A stretch of 64,000 bases of DNA from Labyrinthula sp. Ha (taxonomy: Eukaryota > Sar > Bigyra > Labyrinthulida > Labyrinthulaceae), in the NCBI GenBank assembly GCA_015227615.1, contig JAALGZ010000045.1, forward strand, positions 124,001-188,000. The letters run 5' to 3'. Position numbers and translations under genes: made by a program. The notes below the pieces were generated by a model. It was not told where the DNA came from, made no database searches, and saw nothing but the letters and a program-made list of their open reading frames with translations. Shown here one piece after another: positions 1 to 10,619 of this stretch (its first letter is position 1; every line of letters begins with the position of its first letter).

Positions 1-515
1 GCTTTAGGTGATATTCTAGTTGTTGGGTTTTCTGTGGGTTGATTGTGAATGTTGTATCTTGGTTGAAGGATGGGTGTTGTTGGTGTTCTGCTCATGTCCA
101 GGCTCCTGCTCGTATTCAAGTCCAAGTTTGCGTTCCTGCTCAAGTCCAACTCCGTGTTCATGTTCGTGTCCAAGTTCCTGTTCAAGTGCTGGTTCGCGTC
201 CAAGTGTTCTTCTGGTTCCTGGGTTCTTGTGCAGTTCGAAGGTTGGTTCAAATTTTCAGGATGGCGGGTAAAGTGGGATGGTGGTGGGTCCTCAGGCGGC
301 ACTATATCTTCTCCTAGTAAAGCAAGTGCTTCATAGTAGTATATAGGTTTTGTTGTTGGTGGTGGTGATGGGTTTTGAAGTTGGTATTCTCTCAACGCTG
401 TCAGTTCTTTGTCTATGATAACTTTTGCTGTGGATTTATTCGTTTCTTGACGTTTTTTTATTATATTGATAAGATCCAAGTCGTCTTCTTCTAGTTGGAA
501 GTCAAAGCTGTCTAT

Positions 516-2155
516 TCAATCTATGGTTCTTTTCAGCCTTCTTGATATTTTTGTTAAGGCTTTTGTTATCTTCACATTGGTCGACCAGTTGTCAACATTA
601 TACACTGCTGGAGCTATTACTAGTGCTCTTGCCAGATTGATTATTGTTTTCTCTTGGATGTTTGAAGAAGATAACATGTCTCTGAACTTGTTGATGTGAC
701 TGTGAGCTTCATTTAACTTTTTGGAAACAGCATCGGCATTAATACCTTGTGGATAAAAGATAGCACCAAGAAACTTGTACTTTGTCACAACTTCAATTGT
801 TTCTCCTGCTACTTCAACGTTGTTTGTGTTGGGTTGGATTTTGTCGTGAATGATCGTTCTACTGTCTGTAGCAGCTAAAGTCCCAGCTCTGCTTCTGTTG
901 CGTGTTCCATCACAAAATCTTGAGCTTTTGTGACACCTTAGGTACGTTTCAGAGTGAAAATACCTATCGCAACGCTCACAGTGGAAGTTGTTTAATATTC
1001 TATTCATATCTACGTCTGGAATCTTATCAACCAAATTTTAACCTTCGCTTGTGAGCATAACTTTTGTCTTGCTAACATTAATTTTTAGGCCCGTGCGTTG
1101 CTGAAGATTCTGCAGTTGTGTTACGAAGCTGATCATTTCTTCATCGTTCCTTGTTAGTATTACCAAGTCGTCTGCAAAAGCAAAGTATCTGAAGGTTTGG
1201 TTGTGTAAGCTGGTGCCTTGTAGGGTATTGTTTTTTATTCTCTTCATTATAGAGTCAAGACAGAGAATAAATATGCTTGGGGATAAGCTATCCCCTTATA
1301 TCACTCCTCTTTTTATATTTACCAAGCTGTTTTTTTCTCCACTGTCCGAAACAAAAATTTTGGTCTTGTCATAGAGAGTGCTGATAACTTTGATGAGCTT
1401 TTTTGGTACATGGTATTCTTCCAGGGCTAACTTCATGAACTTGTGCGAAATACTATCAAAAGCTTTCGCAAAATCTATGAAAAGGATTCGAAGATATATT
1501 TTCCGCTTGAGGGTCTATTTTATGATTGTATCAAGTGCCTAAATTTTTTGTATAGTTGAGCGGTTGTTTTGTCCTTCTTATAAGAGTGTAACTTTGATTC
1601 TTAACTTAACTTATTAACGGTAAGTATTGTATTATATTACAGGAAGAGCTATAACTACTAAGTGATGACGTGGACTGGTGTAAGGATGTTGTCACGCATA
1701 TTATTGCGTTGTCGGGACAGTTTCTGAATCCTGCTTGGTAGTCTGGGAGCTTATTTAGTATTGACGTTATTCGATTATTGATGATTTTTGTGAGGAGTTT
1801 AAAGTGGGAGTCCAATAGTGAGATTGGTCTATAGTTGGAGGGGTCGTTTTTTGCTACCTTTTTGCTTGTAGAGATACACAACTTTACCTCTGCAGATTTT
1901 TCTCATCTTTCTAGACTTGAACGCATCTAACCTGAAGAACGATTGGATTTCTCTAACAGCATGGTTTTGAACTATTTCAACGTGCTTTAAGACTTCGCTT
2001 CTTATGTTGTCTGGTCCTGGAGCTTTATTATTTTTTAGGGTTTTGATGCATTCTTTGATCTCGTCTGCCTTTGGAGGATGTATGTTTATGCTGTTCGATG
2101 GAGCCGGTGTAAGTATTGGAGTTTGGTAATGTCGTATTTGGTTTTCCGTTAACAA
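516..2155 (-). pseudogene. LINE reverse transcriptase region, copy 1
   Basis: RT fingers and palm of the LINE on the minus strand. Visible motifs are NNKAPGPDNI and SNYRPISLL (fingers), GDSLSP, FAFADDLVI (catalytic FADD box near 1,170), GLKINVSKTKVM, and the thumb block KYKFLGAIF. A solo gypsy LTR (1,570-1,719) lies inside the palm. A zinc-finger-like insert (Cys-X2-Cys-X12-His-X5-Cys, about 945-1,005) sits between the palm and thumb blocks, which is unusual. In-frame TAA codons at the usual Gln of RQGDSLSP and after KVMLTSEG are shared with copy 2, so they predate the duplication. Confidence 0.85.
1570..1719 (-). repeat. Solo LTR of Ty3/gypsy element A inside LINE copy 1
   Basis: 150 bp with TGTCC...GGACA ends, matching both LTRs of element A (15,632-15,786 and 23,046-23,195). 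It is flanked by the same 4-bp AAAC target duplication and sits at the same LINE position. At every site where the two LTRs of element A differ, this copy carries what looks like the ancestral base. It is the expected scar of LTR-LTR recombination that removed the element body from this arm. Confidence 0.9.
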
Positions 2156-2885
2156 GTTCGTTGGAAGTGGTAGGTTTTGTTGTTTTTCTAAATATTAATT
2201 TAGTATATGGATACGTCCTGCAATTCCCGCCAACTTTCCAGCTGTATTTTTGGTCATTTTACCGAACTGTTTCCGGACTCGTTTTACCTTATTTATCAGT
2301 TGATAGTCTGTTCTCGCGCTTTTGCTTTGGAACGCAGCTTCTATTTAAGCCGCTATTCTATCCAGCCAGTTGTTGTAGTCCTCTTTCGCTAGACTTCTTA
2401 GATCGTTCGTGATTCGTTTCTTCTCTTCAGAGTTCCAGTTGTTCCAGTTGGCACGTTTGTACCACATCAAAGATATGGTTTGTTCCGAGTTCTGGTATTC
2501 AGGAAGGTTGTACTTGACTTCTGGAAGATGCTTCTTCATGATGGATGGAATTGTGTGAGTTAGTGTAAGGTAGGTGTCTGTGAATGTGTCATTCAGATCC
2601 AGTACTTCTTTGAGTTCATTGCTTATCTTCTCCCGTAGAGCTATGTTGGGCCTTAGTGTACTGTAGTCAAGCTGAGATCTGGTTCTTTTCCCTGGTGTGT
2701 GTGTCCGATGTATGTTAACTCTTATTGTAAGAGCAAGATGGTCGAAGTTTTTTTTCATCCATAGGTTGTATGCTATAGTTGAAGATATTTTGAATCCAGT
2801 TACTGCAGGTAAATGGTCCGTAATTACATAGTCAATTTCAGATCGCCCCACTATTTAATCTTGGCATAAATATAGCATGTCTTCT

Positions 2886-3013
2886 TATTCTATAGTCATA
2901 TTAATATAGTCGTAATGCAGTTTAGTAGAACTAGGCTGTATCAGTCGGTTCAGTATTTAAGGAATAACCTTTAATAACGTGAAACCAACCAATACAACAA
3001 GCTATTATTCAAC
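2886..3013 (+). repeat. Copia 5' LTR
   Basis: 128-bp repeat shared with 7,062-7,189 and with the solo LTR at 14,340-14,467. It starts TATTCTATAG and ends TATTCAAC. The gag-like region begins shortly after it. Confidence 0.85.
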
Positions 3014-6000
3014 GGGTTAACAGCCGAAAAGACTCTTTAGAAAACTATGAAGTCGAATAAAAATAAAATAATTCTGTCCAACAAGAAGGACTACGCTGTT
3101 TGGTGTATGTGTATTAAAGCCAAGCTTTGTACCAAGAATTTACAGAATCTGAAACCTCTTAAAACAGTAACAGATAAGGAAACTGGCGAAAAACAAACTT
3201 TAAGGGCCACTCCTGAACAGGAAACAGAGGCTTTGTGCATCATATAAAAATATGTAGACAATAACATCTTAAGAAAGTTGAGGAACATATCCACTTCTAG
3301 CAGAGCTTTGAAAGATATAAAAAAATATTCGCCATTGATAAAAGACAAGAGAGAGAAGAAGGTTGGAGAAAGTCATCAGGAAGGTTCAAGGCAGCAGCTA
3401 TCAATAGAAGATCTACAACTTTGACTGCGCTGTCTCGGACTATGAATACTACGGTGGAAAGATGTCGGAAGACCAGAAAATTGAAGCTATCATGAACGTT
3501 CTTTCAGGAGATATGGTACATCACTTGAGGTTAACCGTGGAGCTTGATCCAGACGAATACTCGTACTTTGACATTTACAATAAATATCTTCAATTTGCTG
3601 AGGATTTAGATCACAGTAATGCAATATTGAAAATGAAGAGGATCCATATTTCTAACAACCCGAAACGGACAAAGAAACCGTCTAAAGGTATTTGTTGCCA
3701 TGGTTGCAATGGATACGGTCACTTTAGGTCGGAGTGTCCAAATATTTCTTGTGATTACTGCAAGAAACCGGGTAACACAGAAAGAATATGTAAGAAAAAG
3801 AAAAGAGAACATGCAAACATGGCCAAAAGTAATGACCATGAGGATGTTCTTTCAGACTCTTTTTCTTACGAGCCAGACTCTGAATCTTCTGAGTCAGAAT
3901 ATTCAGCCAACGTGACTTCAATGTTCACTGGGAACCTTCCAAGCACGAAACCAAAATTTTTACTGCAGTTGCACCTCGTTACATGTTACTTCGAAGAAGT
4001 ACATAGATCTTGTTAAAAATATCCAAGAAGTACCAAAAGTTAAACTAAATGGTATTGGAAAAGGAGATTTTCTAGTAAAGAAAAGGGATCTAACCATATA
4101 CTTACCTAGTGGAAGACTTTTTCATGTCAAAAACGTCCATATTCTGGACTCAGAAAAGGATATTCTGCTGCTCTCTTTAGGGACTTTGATGAAACAAGGT
4201 CTAAAGGTCATTGCAGAAAAAGAAAATATGCTTTTGCATGCTAAAAACATAAAAAAAGAAAATAAAAATACAAGTTGGCAGCAATAACTTGTTCTCATTA
4301 GACTTTTATTTAAAGGATCTAATAGCTTATGTAAACGAGGAGGTGTTACCGTATTTTGATTTCCACGACTTCTTTGGGCATCCAAACCTAGAAACTTTAA
4401 AAAATGCGATGAAGTTTTACTAACCGCCATACAAGAACGATCATAAACGACAATGTAAAACTTGTTCAGTAGCAAAACATACCAAAGCTATAGTCAATAA
4501 ACAGAGAGAAGAAAAGTCAACATATCCATTAGAGAGATTGTATTGCGATACTTTCCAGCCTTTAGTCAAAGGATACAAAGGTCAACGTGGCATCGTGCTT
4601 GTCACAAGTTCATTCTCTAAATTTAAATGGGCAAAAATATATAATTCAATAGAAAGCGCAGCCAATTTACTAAAAAATATATTAAAAGAAATATTGAATA
4701 TCTCAGAGAATAGAATAAACGTATTGTACATGGATCAAGGAAAAGAATTTGACAATGCAACTATATCTGAATTTTGTTCAAAAAACGGCATTGTTCGCAG
4801 GTTTTCTCCAAAAAAAAGCTCTTCATTTAAACGAGACATCTGAAAGAGCCAACCGAACCATCTTGCAGACAATGAGAATTTTATTATTAAGATCCAACTT
4901 GAACAAGAAATATTGAACTTTCGCAGTTTTAGAAGCAGTAAACTTAAATACTATCATAGTGCACAAAGAACATCTTAAAACTTCTTTTACAATTCTAAAA
5001 AATAAAATATATAAAATACAGCATATGATTATTTTTGGTCAAAAAATATTTTATTTAAATGAAAACACGTCTTAAAAACTAGACGTTTGAGGACTCCAAG
5101 GTTATTACTTGAGTCCGACAGCTACTTCAGCAGAACATTATATTTTGGATAATATTTCAAGAACAATTGTCGTGTCAAAGCATATTAAAGATCAAAATAG
5201 ATCTTATGCTTTTAAGCGGAGAATAAAAAACACCATTAAAGAAGTTTCTACAGCTGAAAGTTCCAACAGAATAAGAGAAGGTTTTCAGAATATTAGAACA
5301 AAAGAAGATAGCGAAGAACCTGGGCAATGGATCAGACGTTCAACGAAGCAGCGTAAAGCAACAAAATTTTTCTCGCCAGACAAGGAGTATTCTAAAACCA
5401 GAATATACTTTACAGCAACTGCAGTGTCCAAATATACTTTCTTGAACAAATTTTTCTGTTTAGCAACCAAAATAGCTCAGAAGAAGATACCTAAAAATAT
5501 TTTTGAAGCAGAAAATTGCCAGACGCAGCCCAATGGCTAAAGACCTATGGAACAGAATACAAAAATTCTTAGCCATCGCGGCCTGCAAACGAGTTCTAAG
5601 AAAAGAAGTTTCAACTGGAGCAAAAGTCTACATGTTCGTGGAAATATTGTCAGCTAAAGAAGATAATATATCCAAGCAACCTAAATACAAGGCCAGGTTT
5701 GCAGCTAATGGAAAAGAGTCCATAGCTCATGAATCAACTTATTCTCCGGTTGCATCAAAAGAAGCTATCCGCTTGTTCTTTTCCTTCGTTGCAGTAAACA
5801 GTAAGAACATGACTCAGCTAGATGTTTCCAACACCTTCTTGAACGCCGACTTACAAATCTTCAGATTCTACGAGCTGCCAATGTTAAACTACAAGGATCG
5901 TGTCAAATATGTCTGGAGAAGCAGAAAACCATTTATGGGCTACGTGAGAGCTCTAAAGCATGGTATAATGATATAAATAATTACCTTTTGCAAATATGAC

Positions 6001-7061
6001 TCCATTGATGTGTCATTAAAAACACATTATACAAATTTAAGGGGCTAAATGAATCACTTGTAATCTTGATCTTGTATGTTGATGATATGATTTTTGCATG
6101 GAATAATTTACAAACGAGTAATGCAATATTGTCAAAATTAAATAAGAAATATACATAAAAATACACAAATGTTACGGAAAATACATAGGGTTTGAAATTA
6201 AGGATCACAAGTCATACCTTGATATTTCTGCCAAAAAGTACATAGAATCGATGGGAGACATTTACGAATGTAAAACTACGAAACATGTTATAACACCACA
6301 CTATCCAGGGGTTTATTATTACAAAACGCAAAAACCAATAAAATCGAAACTATTTCAGAGTATTATTGGCACCCTGCCTTACGTCGCAGACGTTTGCAGA
6401 CCGGATTTAAGCTTTGCAGTAAATAGACTTGCAGTTTTTGGATCAGAGCCAGGAATAGAACATGTCAGATAAGCAAAAAAGATTGCAAAATACACCTATC
6501 AAACAAAAAATTATGGTCTAAGGTTTAATAAAAATAAGCAAAAGATAGACTTAACGCTATATACTGATGTCAGCTGGAAAACGTTTCCACAGACAAGAGT
6601 TCAATAGATGGATATCTCTTATTAGCAAGTGTAACACCGATAAGTTGGAAAAATAAAATACAAAAAATATTTCAAAAAGTTAACCAGAAGCTGAAATCAT
6701 AGGTTTAGCTAGACGACGTTCTACTCTTCAATGGATGGTTCATATTTACAAGTTTATGGAGCAAAAGTTAGGTGAAACGAAGATTAAAGTGGACAATCAA
6801 TGAACGCTGAGGTTACTAAATGGCCAGACGCTATCAGAAAAGAGTAGGTACATGGACATGAAATACCTTTATAGCATAACTGTTCTAGAGAAAAATAAAT
6901 GGAAAATAGACTACGTGCCTGGAAATAAAAATACAGCGGACATTTTCACGAAACCAGTAGCGTAGGATACTTTCATAAAAACCATGAAGATGATGCTGAC
7001 AAATACAGAGAAAGAAAAAGAAGAAAAAGAAAAGAAAAAATTAGAAGAAAAACGGGGAGTA

Positions 7062-7189
7062 TATTCTATAGTCATACTAATATAGTCGTAATACAGTTTA
7101 GTAGAACTAGGCTGTATCAGTCGGTTCAGTATTTAAGAAATAGCCTTTAACAACGTGAAACCAACCAATACAACAAGCTACTATTCAAC
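7062..7189 (+). repeat. Copia 3' LTR
   Basis: Second copy of the 128-bp LTR, preceded by a purine-rich polypurine tract (about 7,015-7,060). LINE endonuclease sequence resumes directly after it. Confidence 0.85.
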
Positions 7190-7862
7190 ATTTTTAGAGC
7201 ATTTTTTACCTGTAACAGCTAAATGGTTGAAAATTGTTAGTTCATTTTCTTTCAAAAACTCCACTAGCAGCTTACCATTAGCGTTTGTACAATGGGAAGG
7301 CCCTAGTTTGCCTTCTACATTTAACTCTTTTCTTGAGACTTGAGTATTAAAATCACCACAAACCAGAACCAACCTTCTCTTGTTAACTCCATTCAGTTTT
7401 GACTTGAGCTCCTTCAGGTACTTCTTGTAAGTTTCTTGACCGTGACCGCAGTGTGGCGCGTAAGTTTTAACCAAGACGTGACTTCTTTTTCCACCTAGTT
7501 TAACAAACAGCTTCAGGATCCTGTCGCTTATTCCGTCCGTCTCCGTTAATTGGCTAGAAAGCTCGTCACACAAGAAAGTCGCTACGCCCTCCGCTTTTTC
7601 AGGCAGTTTTGAAAAAAAAACACCTTCCTGAAGCCAGGCTAACGTTCACTATCCACTGTAGGCGTTGCATTCCCTGCTTTTGCAGTTCCTGTAACATTAA
7701 GATTTCAGTTTCTTTAGAAAGTTGTTGTACATAGCTGCACTTAACGGCAGTTAGACCACCAACATTCAGATTCACCAACTTAGGAGAGTGCATCAGTCGG
7801 GTTGCAGCCCCTGGGACTTCTCTCAAAGGAGTAGAAAGGTCGCTACTCTGAAAACTTTGCAT
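7190..7862 (-). pseudogene. LINE endonuclease domain, copy 1
   Basis: Apurinic/apyrimidinic-type endonuclease half of the LINE ORF. Recognisable blocks in order are the NVGGL block, the LQELQ block carrying the catalytic Glu, the GVATFL-like strand, YAPHCG, GDFN (catalytic Asp/Asn), and the NANGKLL...F helix. One extra base in a poly-A run near 7,612 shifts the frame after the first 87 residues. The copia element cuts the domain just before its final His-containing block, which resumes near 2,850 (SEIDYVITD). This copy keeps a Gln at codon 2, where copy 2 has a stop, so the ATG at 7,862 is the likely original start. Confidence 0.85.
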
Positions 7863-7899
7863 TTTAACTTCGTCCTTGACGTTGTTTTCACAAGCACAA

Positions 7900-8168
7900 A
7901 ATTTACGGCATTCTATTGGCTCAATTTTAAAATGTCAATTATGCCATATTAAATTTACAAAGCACGATCCAATAAACAAGAAATAGAAATGAAAAGACAA
8001 TCAAAGGATTACAACCTCCAAGAGAGGTTTATAAAGGCCGTGAGAGGCATGCAGTGCCTCTCACTGATTTTGAATAAGTGTCATTCTTTTTTTTATTTGT
8101 TAGGTTTGAATAAAAAGAAATGAAAAACTATGTGAAGTTAGGATTAAAAGAACGCAAAAAAACAAAGT
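7900..8168. other. Intergenic, no gene seen
   Basis: AT-rich sequence between the 5' end of LINE copy 1 and the 44-bp tandem repeat. No supported ORF or RNA gene was seen. Confidence 0.6.
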
Positions 8169-8700
8169 GAATTAAAGCTTACCAAAATACATAGGGAAAA
8201 AACGAAAATGAATTAAAGCTTAACAAAATACATAGGAAAAAGAAAACAAAAATGAATTAAAGCTTAGCAAAATAAATATGAAAAAGAAAACAAAAACTAA
8301 TTAAAGCATAGCAAAATACATAGGAAAAAGAAAATGAAAATGAATTAAAGCTTAGCAAAATACATATGAAAAAGAAAACGAAAATCAATTAAAGCTTAGC
8401 AAAATACATATGAAAAAGAGAACGAAAATTAATTAAAGCTTAGCAAAATACATATGAAAAAGAAAATGAAAATGAATTAAAGCATAGCAAAATACATAGG
8501 GAAAAGAAAGCAAAAAAGAATTAAAGCTTAACAAAATAAACATAAAAAAGAAAAAGAAAAAGGATGAAAGTTTAACAAAAATATGAAAAAAAAACAAAAA
8601 AGATGGAAGTTTAACAAATAAATATGAAAAGGAAAACGAAAAAGGATGAAAGTTAAAAAAATGAAAAAAAAACGAAAAAAAAAAGAAAAGTGATGAAAGT
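8169..8700. repeat. 44-bp tandem repeat array, about 12 units
   Basis: Tandem units beginning GAATTAAAGCTTAGCAAAAT, with starts at about 8169, 8210, 8254, 8298, 8342, 8386, 8430, 8474 and 8518. The period is 44 bp, with a shorter first unit, and units become degenerate and shorter to the right. The composition is almost pure purine plus AAGCTT cores. The array lies about 270 bp upstream of the 5' end of LINE copy 1 but is absent upstream of LINE copy 2, so it is not part of the LINE itself. Confidence 0.9.
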
Positions 8701-9260
8701 TGTAGAAAAACTGCGCCTAGATTAAAGTATCAACCTACTTAAGTTTTAAATTTTATTTTTAACAAAAATCTAAATCTTCTGAGTTTCAGTTTTCAAAATT
8801 ATTTGTCTAAAACTTCTAAATAAGTTAATCCTTGAATTTATATTTATGAGAAAATAGAAACAAAACAACAATTACTAAAATAGAACTACAATATTTTCTT
8901 CAATTTTTAAAATACTTAAGTTTAAAATTTTAATTTCTAAAGTAAAAAAAATACTGATGTCCTTTTGAACCACTTGATGCAACAGTTTGCAACCGTTGAA
9001 AGGTGCAAATACATCTAATTTTCTGTAGCAACTTGGGAATGTACTTATATTTCTAGTTCTCTTCTTTTTAGAACGTTTTCTAGGTCCTTTTCATTTTCAA
9101 GTAGGTTCTCAATACCGTTCTCAATTTTTGCAGTTTTTCTTTTTTGTTTTTTCTGATTTTGGGTCAAATGGCCCACTTTTCCCCTCCGCTACCTCCAAAT
9201 TCTTGCAGTATATGATTTTTGGCTATATGGCCCAAATTTGAAATCCTGAAATCATAAATG
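8701..9260. other. Intergenic, no gene seen
   Basis: AT-rich sequence with no supported coding region. It ends near the 3' tail of a LINE remnant. Confidence 0.55.
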
Positions 9261-9264
9261 ACAT

Positions 9265-10610
9265 TAGTTAGTTAGTTAATTAAGGATTAAATGGGCCTAG
9301 TGGCCTAACCTTCTACGAGCCTGGTACTTACTACACTCTAAACTTATCGGGATTCCGTTTTTCCACTTACTATGCTTCTTGCTACTATCAATATCTTTTC
9401 CTTTTCTCTGGTTCTTATTGGTCAGTTTTCCAGGATACCTGATTTCATTCGCCCAAGGTTGCATTACTCTAGATTATCCATGATTGATTTCCCAAAATAT
9501 TGATTTCCCAAAATCTCAATCTAAAATCAAACAAAATTGAAAAAAGATTGAAATTGATATCTGTCGTGCCGAGGAGGTCGAACCAGACGTTGAGAAGTAT
9601 CAATAAAGTTCCTGAGGGTTCCAGTGGATGATATGATGGATATCTGAACAAGTTTTCAAACGATTTGAGCTGATTTCAACTAGAAGGTGGTGTAGTGGGG
9701 TTTTGAGTCCATCCAAGTACATCGGGGTTTTTGAGGGTGTTAATCCAAGGTCACAAGTAGGAGTTTCTTGAAATCTGAAGTTAGTAGGGGTCCAAGGGAG
9801 ATACATATAGAAGGTTCAAGCTGTTTCCAGGGTCAGGATGTGGAGTTGAAGTGTCGTGGGTGTTTGGATGTTCTGGGCAGGGATGGAGTTAGGGAGGTTG
9901 GGAGGTCCATTCAAGCTGTATCTTGGGGGAGAAGGGGGCTGTGTTCTATTACTGGCTGGTGTTGTACTATTATTTAGGTGAAAGTAGTCAATGTTCAAGT
10001 TCCGGTTCATGATGAGTTTGTTCCAAAAAGTCCAAGAAATTCTTGCACATAGGCCAATTTTCCAGCAGTTTTCCATTCGCATTACTTCTTGAGAACCCCA
10101 ACTTCCCTTCCTTCTTCAGCGCCGTTCTACTCACTTGTGTATCTAAACCTTCATCTAAAAATAACATCCTTCTCTTTTCTTCTTTTTCTTACCAGTGCCT
10201 TGGAGAACTACTTTCAGGATCCTGTCGCTAGTACTTTGAACTGTAGAAATGTTGCAAGCAAGTTCTTCAGCCAAGTAGGTCGCTACGCCTGCAGCTCCAG
10301 TAGGCGGTTTTGAGAAAACTACTTTCCTTTGCTGCTGCTGACTTTCACCTTTTCCATCAACATCTTGTAACCGCTTACATGTAATTCTTGCGACATCAAA
10401 ACTGACAGTTGCTGAGTTTTTTCTCCTAAAAGGTTAAGTTTTGTTGTAGTAAGACCACCTACGTTCACAGAAACTACAAGTAGTCTCTGTTCGCGCTGGC
10501 TCGCACACTCTAGGCCCTCCGTGGAGGTCGAAGTCAAGCAGCTCCGTTGAGGCAAGGACATTTAACTGTTTTTCTTGCTTCGTGCCCAAAATTTACAAAT
10601 GACATTAATG
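9265..10610 (-). mobile_element. Internally deleted relative of the LINE
   Basis: Minus-strand remnant with the 5' end near 10,600. The 80-residue frame at 10,319-10,561 has the NVGGL and SQELH blocks of the same endonuclease, clearly related to but diverged from copies 1 and 2. Further degraded endonuclease (SDRILK-like, GKLGFS-like, NANGKLL-like blocks) follows down to about 10,065, then the sequence jumps to a Pro/Asn-rich stretch resembling the LINE C-terminus. It ends near 9,265 with a 3' terminus matching the end of copy 2 (GGTTAGGCCA..TAGGCCCA) and an AACT-type tail. The whole RT is missing, so this is a short non-autonomous or deleted member of a sister subfamily. Confidence 0.6.
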
Positions 10611-10619
10611 CCTTAACTT

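Larger units (their letters stand above)
2886..7189 (+). mobile_element. Ty1/copia LTR retrotransposon inserted in LINE copy 1
   Basis: Plus-strand Ty1/copia fossil of about 4.3 kb bounded by 128-bp LTRs (2,886-3,013 and 7,062-7,189) that differ at about six positions, so roughly 95% identical. Parts in order are a gag-like region (about 3,047-4,016) with a CCHC zinc knuckle near 3,700, protease and GAG-pre-integrase (about 4,020-4,480), integrase core (4,500-4,850), reverse transcriptase (about 5,560-6,120, with the YVDD box near 6,075), RNase H (6,540-6,960) and a purine-rich tract before the 3' LTR. It carries many breaks (more than ten) and is a decayed copy. No clear target-site duplication could be defined. 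Confidence 0.88.
1..7900 (-). mobile_element. LINE (APE-type non-LTR retrotransposon), copy 1
   Basis: Minus-strand LINE with an N-terminal apurinic-type endonuclease, then reverse transcriptase, then a low-complexity tail. It is interrupted by a full Ty1/copia element and by a solo gypsy LTR. The 5' end lies near 7,900, where similarity to copy 2 (13,632 onward) stops. The 3' end is beyond the left edge of the window. There appears to be one long ORF starting at the ATG at 7,862, with no gag-like ORF1. It is inactive: the endonuclease frame shifts in a run of A near 7,612, and in-frame stops shared with copy 2 lie in the RT. Identity with copy 2 is very high by eye. Confidence 0.9.

Noticed and set aside
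20-336. Three overlapping plus-strand frames rich in Ser/Cys, Val/Gln or Phe/Lys.
   Set aside because: They are antisense shadows of the hexamer-like repeat in the LINE C-terminal tail; the same frames recur antisense at 24,429-24,745.
8169-8700. CRISPR-like regular repeats.
   Set aside because: Units are contiguous 44-bp tandem copies without unique spacers, in a eukaryotic nuclear context.
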